Under the pieces are notes generated by a model. It worked only from the letters and a program-made list of their open reading frames with translations. It had not been told where the DNA came from and ran no database searches. Source: Moraxellaceae bacterium UBA2031 (GTDB lineage Bacteria > Pseudomonadota > Gammaproteobacteria > Pseudomonadales > Moraxellaceae). Taken from it: DNA of 12,574 nt. The position numbers were made by a program, and so were the translations under genes. Shown here piece after piece: positions 6,792 through 12,574 of this stretch (its first letter is position 1; each line of letters starts with the position of its first letter). The stretch covers positions 9,130 through 21,703 of the forward strand of contig DDBN01000012.1 of NCBI GenBank assembly GCA_002333145.1, written 5' to 3'.

Positions 6792-8071
6792 TAACGTGGC
6801 GCCAGGCCATCAGACAATAGATTGCGATAGGCCCGTAGGGCGGGCAATAGGCCCGTGAAAAAGGCGGCAATAATGACGGCGAGTAAGATCAGTAGCTCAC
6901 TTTGCCCAGGCCAGCGTAGGGGTAGGAATAAGCCAAACTCACTGGCCAGCCAAGGCTTTAGCCCCAGTAGTGCAACATGAAAAAGCAGTAGGCCGGTAAG
7001 AACGCCGGCAATGCCTACTAGTCCACTTTCCAGCAGTAGCAAGCCGAATACATGGCGTGGGCGAGCACCAACGGCACGCAACACGGCCAGTTCGCGACGA
7101 CGCTCGTTCAGGCTAGTCAGCATCACTGCCATCAAGCCAAGTAGGCTCGCAATCGCCACACAGGCGGATACCAGCAGCAGAATCTTTTCCATCAAGGCAA
7201 AGCTTTGCCAAAGTTCAGCCAGCGCCACCCCAGGCAGGATGGCCATCAACGGCTCTTTCGAGTAGGTGTTGATGCCGCGCTGCATTTGGAAAACAGCTAA
7301 TCGGCTCTTCAGCCCGACCATGGCCGCGGTGATGCTGGTCGGCGTCAGGTTTATCTGTTGTGCGCTATCAGCTGGAATATTTTCTGAACTGCCGACCAAT
7401 CTGCTGATCGCTGGAGCACCGTTTTGCCAGTCGACATGCAATGCTTCCATACCAGCCAGCGTAATGTGCACTGTTCGATCAACCGGCGTGCCGGTTGGTT
7501 TAAGGATGCCCGTGACTTGAAATGGTTTGTCGGCATGGTCAGTCAAAGAGTTCTCGGCAATACCATGACTGAGTACGATGCGGTTACCGGTGGTGTATCC
7601 AAGTTTGCGCGCTACTTCGCTGCCGAGCACCACATCAAACAGCGAGTTAAAACCATTGGTATTTCCTGCTGTGAATGCTAGCGCTTGATTGTCTCCATAG
7701 TGGTAGTGCTGGAAATAACTATTGTCGGTCGCCAGTACACGATAGCCACGATGCGAGTCGCCTAGCGAAATCGGAATAGCCCACGCTACTTTTGGTGACG
7801 AGCGCAGTAACTCAAAGCTGCTCCAGGAAAAGTTTCCTGTTGCTTCGCCTAAGCGGAACACGGAGTAAAGCAAGAGTTGTGAACTGCCACCACGCGGCCC
7901 AATAATCAGGTCTACACCATTGATAGTTTGCGCGAAGCTGGCTTTTGATTCGACACGTACCCGTTCAACCGCCAGCAGCAGAGATACGCTAACGGCAATC
8001 GCAAATACGGTTAAGCCGACACTTAAACGACGGTTCCACAGGCTTTTCCAGGCCAGAGACCAGAGACTCAT
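6791..8071 (-). CDS. MacB/FtsX-type ABC transporter permease
   Basis: This 426-residue inner-membrane protein has the four-helix MacB/LolE topology. Helix 1 is at about 16-34, followed by a large extracytoplasmic domain (about 35-290). Helices 2-4 are at about 293-320, 341-372 and 392-415. After helix 2 lies the FtsX-family signature NERRRELAVLRAVGARPRHVFG, the coupling segment that contacts the ATPase. Such permeases often work as mechanotransmitters on periplasmic or lipoprotein substrates rather than as import channels. The periplasmic domain contains a small His cluster (FQHYHYGD, about 120-127). Its ATG overlaps the ATPase stop codon by four bases (ATGA), so the two subunits are almost certainly coupled. 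Substrate is not determined by the sequence; zinc is inferred from the neighbouring ZrgA. Confidence 0.5.
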   Translation of the reverse strand: MSLWSLAWKSLWNRRLSVGLTVFAIAVSVSLLLAVERVRVESKASFAQTINGVDLIIGPRGGSSQLLLYSVFRLGEATGNFSWSSFELLRSSPKVAWAIPISLGDSHRGYRVLATDNSYFQHYHYGDNQALAFTAGNTNGFNSLFDVVLGSEVARKLGYTTGNRIVLSHGIAENSLTDHADKPFQVTGILKPTGTPVDRTVHITLAGMEALHVDWQNGAPAISRLVGSSENIPADSAQQINLTPTSITAAMVGLKSRLAVFQMQRGINTYSKEPLMAILPGVALAELWQSFALMEKILLLVSACVAIASLLGLMAVMLTSLNERRRELAVLRAVGARPRHVFGLLLLESGLVGIAGVLTGLLLFHVALLGLKPWLASEFGLFLPLRWPGQSELLILLAVIIAAFFTGLLPALRAYRNLLSDGLAPR

Positions 8072-8772
8072 ACGAGATCCTCCAGCCGATTGTCATGAAC
8101 GGCATGGTTAATGCTGGCCAGTGCCACAACGCGATCAAAGCTATGGCTTAACCGCATGTCATGACTAACAAAAAGTACGGCACTGCCATGTTGGGCGCAT
8201 TCGTTAAAAAGCAGGTCCAGAAATGCCTGCTGGGTATCGGCATCAAGGGCAGAAGTGGGCTCGTCGGCAATCAGCAAAGGAGGGCGACCAAGCAGTGCGC
8301 GTGCGACGGCAACGCGTTGCTGCTGACCAATACTCAAGTTGGCAGCGGGTTGCTGCCACAGCGACGCTGGCAACCGCAGATCGCGGAGCAGGCGTCCGGC
8401 CTCTGCTTTCGAGCCCGTCTGAAGGCGTTCGCGGCGAACTCGTGAGAAGCGCAGCGGTAATAACACGTTGTCCATGACCGATAACCACGGCAGCAGGTTG
8501 AACTGCTGAAAAACAAAGCCCAGTTGATCGGCCCGCCATGCATCACGTTTTGCAGCACTCATCTGGGTGATATCTTGCCCGCCAACAACAATGGTTCCTT
8601 GCGATGGCAGCAAAACTCCAGCCAGTAGCGCCAGCAGCGTGCTTTTACCCGTTCCTGACGGCCCGTGAAGAAACACTTTTTCGCCTGTCAGCACCGAGAA
8701 GGCATCGATAGACAGCAGCTCTTGTCGACCTTGCCAAGCAAAGTGCAGGTTATGTATATCAACCAGACTCAT
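8068..8772 (-). CDS. ABC transporter ATPase, MacB/LolD type
   Basis: This 234-residue cytoplasmic nucleotide-binding subunit has all core motifs: Walker A GPSGTGKST (37-45), Q-loop FVFQQFNLLP (about 86-95), signature LSIGQQQRVAVARAL (146-160), Walker B LLIADEPTSALD (166-177) and switch His204 (FVSHDMRLS). The VFQQFNLLPWLSVMDNVLLPL stretch is typical of the LolD/MacB/FtsE subgroup, which pairs with FtsX-type permeases as here. Its ATG overlaps the stop of the ZrgA gene by one base (TGATG), and its own stop overlaps the permease start. It should energise the adjacent permease; the transported or extracted substrate is unknown. Confidence 0.5.
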   Translation of the reverse strand: MSLVDIHNLHFAWQGRQELLSIDAFSVLTGEKVFLHGPSGTGKSTLLALLAGVLLPSQGTIVVGGQDITQMSAAKRDAWRADQLGFVFQQFNLLPWLSVMDNVLLPLRFSRVRRERLQTGSKAEAGRLLRDLRLPASLWQQPAANLSIGQQQRVAVARALLGRPPLLIADEPTSALDADTQQAFLDLLFNECAQHGSAVLFVSHDMRLSHSFDRVVALASINHAVHDNRLEDLV

Positions 8773-9314
8773 CAGGGTGTCAGCCTTGCTATAGGGGTTT
8801 TAGGCGTCAAAGTAGTGCTTCCCTGACTGCCAGGCAAGGCATGGTCTAGCTTGATGCGTTGCACGCGTGGAAACGCCTTAAACAGTGCGCTGGCATCCAG
8901 ACTGCTGACCTTGCCTGGAAGTCGGCAGTTAAAGGTGTAGTGGGCATCAAGATTGCGATGACCATCATTGGCAGTTCCTGAGTTGGGGGTGCCTGAAAAG
9001 GGGTTGGCTACATCTGCTTTGAGTAAGTTACAGGCCGCATCGGTGGGGAGCTTCATTAGGCCGGGCCGGCGTAGGGAGGCGAGTGCGGATGCAACCGCCG
9101 CTTTCTCGCCTGGCTTGCGGGGGGCGTGCTCAAAGCCAAAAATATTATCGGCGGGCGACTCCAGCGAGATTTCCAATGTAGTCAGCTCCATTGCCAGCGT
9201 TAGTTGTGCCACGCCATGCTCATGGCTTGCATGGCCATCCAGCGACTCGGCATGGGCCAGCAACGGCAGAGAGGGCAAGAGAAGCACCAAGAGGAGGTGA
9301 TGCAGGCGGATCAT
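8772..9314 (-). CDS. zrgA: ZrgA-family (DUF2796) periplasmic zinc-uptake protein, His-poor variant
   Basis: The protein has 180 residues from the chosen ATG 9314, which is preceded by GGAG (9323-9320) at 5 bases. This start gives a clean signal peptide, MIRLHHLLLVLLLPSLPLLAHA. The mature part opens with the family motif HASHEHGVAQLTLAMEL. It continues with FGFEHAPRKPGEK, a Cys in AACNLLKADV and the C-terminal pattern HRNLDAHYTFNC. These identify DUF2796, now called ZrgA after the zinc-regulated V. cholerae system. Family members usually carry a long His/Asp/Glu-rich insert between the two Cys regions; here the segment reads NPFSGTPNSGTANDG with no His run. It is the first gene of the operon with the ABC and DUF3299 genes. 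I found no recognisable Zur box upstream, so zinc control is not shown. Confidence 0.5.
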   Translation of the reverse strand: MIRLHHLLLVLLLPSLPLLAHAESLDGHASHEHGVAQLTLAMELTTLEISLESPADNIFGFEHAPRKPGEKAAVASALASLRRPGLMKLPTDAACNLLKADVANPFSGTPNSGTANDGHRNLDAHYTFNCRLPGKVSSLDASALFKAFPRVQRIKLDHALPGSQGSTTLTPKTPIARLTP

Positions 9315-9512
9315 GAAGTCTCCATGTGCAGCATAGGGGGAGTTACCCTTCAGTGTACGCAATACGAAACAGGCGCGTCCCATCACCTTCCGTGACATTC
9401 CCAGAATCCGTGTATCAATCCGGTAAATCACCTTAAAAAATGCCCCGATCTTCTATTCTTGGTTACAATCCCGGTATTACAGGCCAATGCCGCTGTTTGC
9501 TGCGAGACTGAC
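9315..9512. promoter_or_regulatory. Divergent spacer zrgA - nadA
   Basis: About 198 bp separate the two divergent starts. TACAAT at 9464-9469 is a fair -10 for nadA, with no good -35 at 17 bp (TGCCCC), giving a leader of about 37 bases. No convincing promoter for the minus-strand operon is visible, and no GTTATA-N-TATAAC-type Zur palindrome is seen. The frames upstream of both starts stay open for a while but lack family similarity. Confidence 0.5.
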
Positions 9513-10577
9513 ATGAGCCATCTGATTGATAACGCTGCCAAGGCAGTAGTTCAGCAACACCTTGATCATTTGCACGACCATCAGGATAACCTGAGCGTCG
9601 AGCAGAAGACTGCCCTGCGCGCGCGCATCAAGGAGTTATTGATACGTGAAAATGCCGTACTGGTTGCTCACTATTACGTTGATGCCGAGTTGCAGTCACT
9701 GGCCGAAGAGACCGGTGGCATTGTTTCCGACTCTCTGGAGATGGCGCGTTTTGGTTCCCGACACCCAGCCAGCACTATTGTAGTAGCGGGTGTGAAGTTC
9801 ATGGGTGAAACCGCCAAGATCCTTAATCCCGAGAAACGCATTCTGATGCCTACGCTGGAGGCGACATGCTCGCTGGATATTGGCTGTCCTGCAGAAGAGT
9901 TTACGGCGTTTTGTGATGCTAATCCGGATTACAAAGTAGTGGTGTATGCCAATACGTCTGCTGCGGTGAAGGCACGGGCAGACTGGGTGGTAACCTCCAG
10001 TTGTGCGGTCGATATCGTGCAGCACCTTTCGGATGAGGGTGAAAAAATCATCTGGGCGCCGGATAAGTACCTTGGTGATTATGTCGAAAAAACCACGGGT
10101 GCCGATATGCTGCTGTGGGATGGCTCCTGCATTGTGCATGAAGAGTTTAAGGCACGCGGTATCCTTGATCTCAAGCAGGTCTATCCTGACGCTGCCATCC
10201 TTGTACATCCGGAGTCGCCACCATCGGTTGTAGAAATTGCAGATGCCGTGGGCTCAACGTCTCAATTGATTGCGGCAGCACACGATCTGCCGAACCCGCA
10301 ATTTATTGTGGCTACTGACAAAGGTATCTTTTACAAGATGCAGCAGGCAGCTCCGGGGAAGGTATTTATTGAGGCACCTACTGCTGGGAGTGGGGCTACA
10401 TGTCGTTCCTGCGCACACTGCCCGTGGATGGCCATGAACGCACTCGATAATCTGGCTCATGTGCTGGAAACGGGTAGCCAGGAAATTCATGTTGATCTTG
10501 AACTAGGCAAGAAAGCCATTATTCCGCTGCAGCGCATGCTCGATTTCACGCATAAACTGAGGATGGCTGCCAAATAG
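9513..10577 (+). CDS. nadA: NadA, quinolinate synthase (4Fe-4S)
   Basis: This cytosolic enzyme condenses iminoaspartate (from NadB) with dihydroxyacetone phosphate to give quinolinate in de novo NAD synthesis. It has 354 residues from ATG 9513, close to E. coli NadA (347), and is of the same long subtype. The [4Fe-4S] ligands correspond to Cys119 (EATCSLDIGC), Cys206 (DGSCIVHEEF) and Cys303, the last Cys of CRSCAHC (297-303). All three are offset by +6 from E. coli Cys113/200/297. Substrate-binding signatures AHYYVDAELQ and LVHPESP are present. The frame stays open upstream to a TTG at 9459, but that extension shows no family similarity, so the ATG is preferred although its ribosome binding site (GCGAGA) is weak. 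nadB is not in the window. Confidence 0.5.
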   Translation: MSHLIDNAAKAVVQQHLDHLHDHQDNLSVEQKTALRARIKELLIRENAVLVAHYYVDAELQSLAEETGGIVSDSLEMARFGSRHPASTIVVAGVKFMGETAKILNPEKRILMPTLEATCSLDIGCPAEEFTAFCDANPDYKVVVYANTSAAVKARADWVVTSSCAVDIVQHLSDEGEKIIWAPDKYLGDYVEKTTGADMLLWDGSCIVHEEFKARGILDLKQVYPDAAILVHPESPPSVVEIADAVGSTSQLIAAAHDLPNPQFIVATDKGIFYKMQQAAPGKVFIEAPTAGSGATCRSCAHCPWMAMNALDNLAHVLETGSQEIHVDLELGKKAIIPLQRMLDFTHKLRMAAK

Positions 10578-10598
10578 CTGGCAGCTTGTTATTAAAAT

Positions 10599-10627
10599 AA
10601 AAACCGCCAGTTATAACGGCGGTTTTT
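10599..10627. terminator. Bidirectional intrinsic terminator, nadA / bepA-like
   Basis: A perfect 10-bp inverted repeat AAAAACCGCC (10599-10608) / GGCGGTTTTT (10618-10627) encloses a 9-base loop. The T-run follows the stem on the plus strand, and the A-run gives a U-tract on the minus strand. It can therefore end both nadA (stop at 10577) and the convergent protease gene (stop at 10650). Confidence 0.5.
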
Positions 10628-10649
10628 AGTGAGTAAGGTAAGGGCGATG

Positions 10650-12095
10650 TTATCGCTTCATATCGTTCTTGCTCTGCTCAATCTCACGCATGCGTTTCTG
10701 AATTTTAGCAGTAAGCGGATAGTTATTTTTCACTTCATCGGCGGCAAGCTTCAGCTGATCGAGTGCTTTCTCTTCGTTACCATTTAGAAAATATACCTCA
10801 GCTTTGGCGCGGTAGATGCCAAGGCTATCCCGAGTGCTAGTGTAGGCGTCCATCAACAGACGCCATAATTGAGCATCATCACTGCGCTCGCGGGCTGCGG
10901 CTTCCAGTGGCTCAATCATACTGGCGGCATCGTTGCCAAGAATATGGACCCGTGCGCCATACATCAGTAGCGGATAGCTGTCCGGATTGATCTGCCGTGC
11001 CTTATCAAGAAGTGTGATCGCTTCGTCATAGTGGTTTTCTGCAAGTGCAATTTCGACGGCGGCAACAATGTAGTCAACTCGTTGTGGATCATCAGCCAAT
11101 AAAGGGGCAAGCGCTTCCCGCGCCTGTGAGTATTGGCGTTCACGTAACAGGGCTAGAGCCAGTCCCAGCCGATTGATACGTACGCGATCATTAAGGATTG
11201 ATTCATCCTTCAGTTGTTGACGGAAATGAGCCGAAGCACGTCCGGTGCTTTCCATAAACTGCACCAGCATACGAATTCGTACTAGCTGATAATCCAGGCT
11301 GTCTTCGGCTAGTTTTTTGGGGAATTGGTTAGCCCTATTAAAGGTATCAGCGATACGTGACTGTGTGAGTGGATGGGTTAATACAAACTCAGGAACGGTG
11401 CCAACCTGTCGCGACTGCTTTTCCATGCGCTGAAAGAACTTCGGCATAGCGTGTGGGTCCATGCCGGCATTGACCAGTGTTTGCATGCCGATGCGATCTG
11501 CTTCTTGCTCGTTTATACGGCTGTAACTTAGTTGGTTTTGTATCATTGCCGCCTGTGCGCTGGCCCCAAGCGCAAATGCGCCTTGGCTTTCCCCACTGGC
11601 GGCCACCGCGATGGTTGCCAATAGAGTGCCCAAATACACCCATTGGTTGCGCTGATTGTCTTCCAGCATACGGGCAAAATGTCGCTGACTGAGGTGGCCT
11701 AGTTCATGGGCCATCACAGAAGAAAATTCGGATTCAGTCTCAGCATGCAGCAACAATCCGGCATTCACGCCAATGACGCCACCGGGAACGGCAAAGGCGT
11801 TGATTTGTTTGCTGTTGATGATGACGAGTGTTAAATCAGGATTCTGCAGCGGACTGTTAAAGGCCAATCGGTAGCTCTGGCGCTCAAGATAGTCCTGTAG
11901 AACTGGATCATTAATGGTCGAGGTAGAACCACGCAACTTGCGTATCCATGCTCTGCCCAGCCGGTACTCTTGCTCCGGGCTGACCACCGCAGAGGTAGTG
12001 TCTCCTAACTCTGGTAGTTCACTTTCGGCATAAGCTCCCTGCACTGAAATACACAGCAGTAAACCGGAGGCCAGAGAGATAAGGGTGGTCTTCAT
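10650..12095 (-). CDS. bepA: BepA-like M48 metalloprotease with TPR domain
   Basis: The protein has 481 residues from ATG 12095, preceded by AGGA (12106-12103) at 7 bases and encoding a signal peptide MKTTLISLASGLLLCISVQG..AYA. It is periplasmic. The M48 zinc site is HELGH (130-134) with third ligand Glu196 in EQEAD, plus His241 (LTHPLTQSR), matching the regulatory 'His switch' of E. coli BepA (His246). The family loop INAFAVPGGVIGVNAGLL precedes the active site. The C-terminal half (about 290-470) is made of helical TPR-like repeats used to dock on the BAM complex. In E. coli BepA promotes LptD maturation and degrades stalled outer-membrane proteins. The frame remains open to 12275, but that part lies antisense to the TusA-family gene and is not similar to the family. 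Confidence 0.5.
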   Translation of the reverse strand: MKTTLISLASGLLLCISVQGAYAESELPELGDTTSAVVSPEQEYRLGRAWIRKLRGSTSTINDPVLQDYLERQSYRLAFNSPLQNPDLTLVIINSKQINAFAVPGGVIGVNAGLLLHAETESEFSSVMAHELGHLSQRHFARMLEDNQRNQWVYLGTLLATIAVAASGESQGAFALGASAQAAMIQNQLSYSRINEQEADRIGMQTLVNAGMDPHAMPKFFQRMEKQSRQVGTVPEFVLTHPLTQSRIADTFNRANQFPKKLAEDSLDYQLVRIRMLVQFMESTGRASAHFRQQLKDESILNDRVRINRLGLALALLRERQYSQAREALAPLLADDPQRVDYIVAAVEIALAENHYDEAITLLDKARQINPDSYPLLMYGARVHILGNDAASMIEPLEAAARERSDDAQLWRLLMDAYTSTRDSLGIYRAKAEVYFLNGNEEKALDQLKLAADEVKNNYPLTAKIQKRMREIEQSKNDMKR

Positions 12096-12142
12096 CGATG
12101 CGTCCTGATCCTGATCTGGATGCGGTATGATGAGTCTATTCT

Positions 12143-12161
12143 GTCGGATGCCTTGTCCGAC
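12143..12161. promoter_or_regulatory. Inverted repeat in the bepA - tusA-like divergent spacer
   Basis: GTCGGA (12143-12148) and TCCGAC (12156-12161) form a perfect 6-bp stem with a 7-base loop. It lies downstream of a possible plus-strand -10 TATGAT (12126-12131) and upstream of the ribosome binding site at 12178. It could be a leader hairpin or a dimeric operator; nothing in the sequence decides between these. Confidence 0.5.
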
Positions 12162-12189
12162 TGCATCAATTGTCTGCAGGAAGTTACAA

Positions 12190-12423
12190 ATGGAAGACGC
12201 AGCCAGAACATTGGATGCACGAGGTATGCGCTGTCCCATGCCTTTGCTCAAGCTCAAGCAGGCCTTGCATGGCATGGGCGCGGGAGAAGTGATCGACGTT
12301 ACGACGACCGATGCTGGATCAGTTCGTGATTTTCAAGCATTCCTGCGGCAGGCAGGGCATGAGTTGCAAGATCTTCAGCAGGGTGAGACCGAGTTCTTTT
12401 TTAAGATACGTAAAGCGGGCTGA
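12190..12423 (+). CDS. TusA-family sulfur-carrier protein
   Basis: This small cytosolic protein has 77 residues from ATG 12190, preceded by AGGAAG (12178-12183) at 6 bases. It shows the TusA/SirA/YeeD signature: LDARGMRCPMPLLKLKQAL, with the CPxP motif whose Cys15 carries the persulfide. It continues with GEVIDVTTTDAGSVRDFQAFLRQAGHEL and ends at FFFKIRKAG, a complete family-length fold. Members accept sulfur from cysteine desulfurase for tRNA thiolation or molybdenum-cofactor enzymes. The position beside the BepA-like gene and bcp resembles Pseudomonas PA1006, a TusA-like protein tied to molybdenum homeostasis, rather than canonical tusA; that assignment is by context. The frame is open upstream to 12127, but the added residues are not family-like. 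Confidence 0.5.
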   Translation: MEDAARTLDARGMRCPMPLLKLKQALHGMGAGEVIDVTTTDAGSVRDFQAFLRQAGHELQDLQQGETEFFFKIRKAG

Positions 12424-12450
12424 CCCAGAAGGGCGCCTGTCATGACCATG

Positions 12451-12478
12451 AAAAAAGGCCGCTGATGCGGCCTTTTTT
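12451..12478. terminator. Bidirectional intrinsic terminator, tusA-like / bcp
   Basis: A perfect 12-bp inverted repeat AAAAAAGGCCGC (12451-12462) / GCGGCCTTTTTT (12467-12478) with loop TGAT forms a textbook terminator on both strands. It closes the TusA-family gene (stop at 12423) and the convergent peroxiredoxin gene (stop at 12491). Confidence 0.5.
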
Positions 12479-12490
12479 ACTGAGAAAATA

Positions 12491-12574
12491 TTATTTGTTC
12501 AGCTGTTTAACGGCAAAAAGTACGGCCTCGGCATGCCCGTCAACCTTCACCTTGCGCCATTCGTTACGCAAGAT
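12491..12574 (-). CDS. bcp: Partial Bcp-type peroxiredoxin (C-terminal end only)
   Basis: The last 27 codons before TAA 12493-12491 read LRNEWRKVKVDGHAEAVLFAVKQ and end LNK. This is the C-terminal end typical of Bcp/PrxQ thiol peroxidases (pattern W..VKV.GH...VL..V). These reduce peroxides with thioredoxin. The catalytic cysteines lie beyond the right edge, so the call rests on a short match plus the gene order, in which bcp is expected near the TusA-like/BepA pair. The gene is cut at the window edge, not truncated in the genome as far as can be seen. Confidence 0.5.
   Translation of the reverse strand: MLRNEWRKVKVDGHAEAVLFAVKQLNK

Noticed and set aside
9315..9431. 39-codon upstream extension of the ZrgA-family protein
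   Set aside because: ATG 9314 has GGAG at the right distance and a clean signal peptide, which the extension would make internal.
9459..9512. In-frame TTG start and 18-residue extension of NadA
   Set aside because: The residues do not resemble NadA N-termini, and the probable -10 (9464-9469) lies inside the extension.
9315..9512. Zur operator upstream of the ZrgA operon
   Set aside because: No palindrome resembling the gammaproteobacterial Zur box was found by eye on either strand.
9696..10208. 170-codon open frame antisense to nadA
   Set aside because: nadA coding is certain here; the antisense product shows no recognisable domain, signal or ribosome binding site.
12096..12275. 60-codon upstream extension of the BepA-like protein
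   Set aside because: It would bury the signal peptide and overlaps the TusA-family gene antisense; ATG 12095 has a good ribosome binding site.
1..12574. CRISPR array, insertion sequence, integrase, tRNA, defence island
   Set aside because: No spaced direct repeats, transposase or integrase motifs or tRNA-like cloverleaf were seen; the gene content is ordinary chromosomal.

Overview
The window is a chromosomal, housekeeping-type segment of a gammaproteobacterium. The evidence is a MetR/metE divergon, an E. coli-type NadA, a BepA-like M48 protease beside a TusA-family gene and a Bcp-type peroxiredoxin, and a ZrgA (DUF2796)/DUF3299 ABC operon. The block nadA - M48 protease - TusA-like - bcp resembles the gene order I recall from Pseudomonas. 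I cannot name the genus. Coding density is very high: no gene-free stretch exceeds about 240 bases, and I see no RNA gene, mobile element, CRISPR array or prophage.

Region 1 (1-4693), methionine. On the minus strand metR (2216-1278) abuts a downstream gene for an aminoglycoside-phosphotransferase-like/P-loop kinase fusion that runs off the left edge. Divergently, metE (2309-4693) encodes cobalamin-independent methionine synthase with a C-terminal tail of about 36 residues. The 92-bp spacer holds a good metR promoter and two MetR-like boxes 31 bp apart, the classic arrangement for activating metE while repressing metR.

Region 2 (4694-6184). A 240-bp leader with a C10 tract precedes a six-helix membrane diguanylate cyclase (GGEEF, intact RxxD inhibitory site).

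Region 3 (9314-6189, minus strand). This is a four-gene operon with overlapping start and stop codons: ZrgA-family periplasmic protein, ABC ATPase, MacB/FtsX-type permease and DUF3299 lipoprotein-like/periplasmic protein. By family it is probably a metal (zinc) uptake or envelope metal-handling system. Its ZrgA lacks the usual His-rich stretch. It converges on the cyclase gene with only 4 bp between stop codons.

Region 4 (9513-12574). nadA (+) and the bepA-like gene (-) converge on a bidirectional terminator. bepA is divergent from a small TusA-family gene whose leader contains a 6-bp hairpin. That gene converges on a second perfect bidirectional terminator shared with the end of a bcp-type peroxiredoxin gene at the right edge. 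I see no clearly novel defence or mobile system. The points most worth following are regulatory architecture and lineage-specific protein features.
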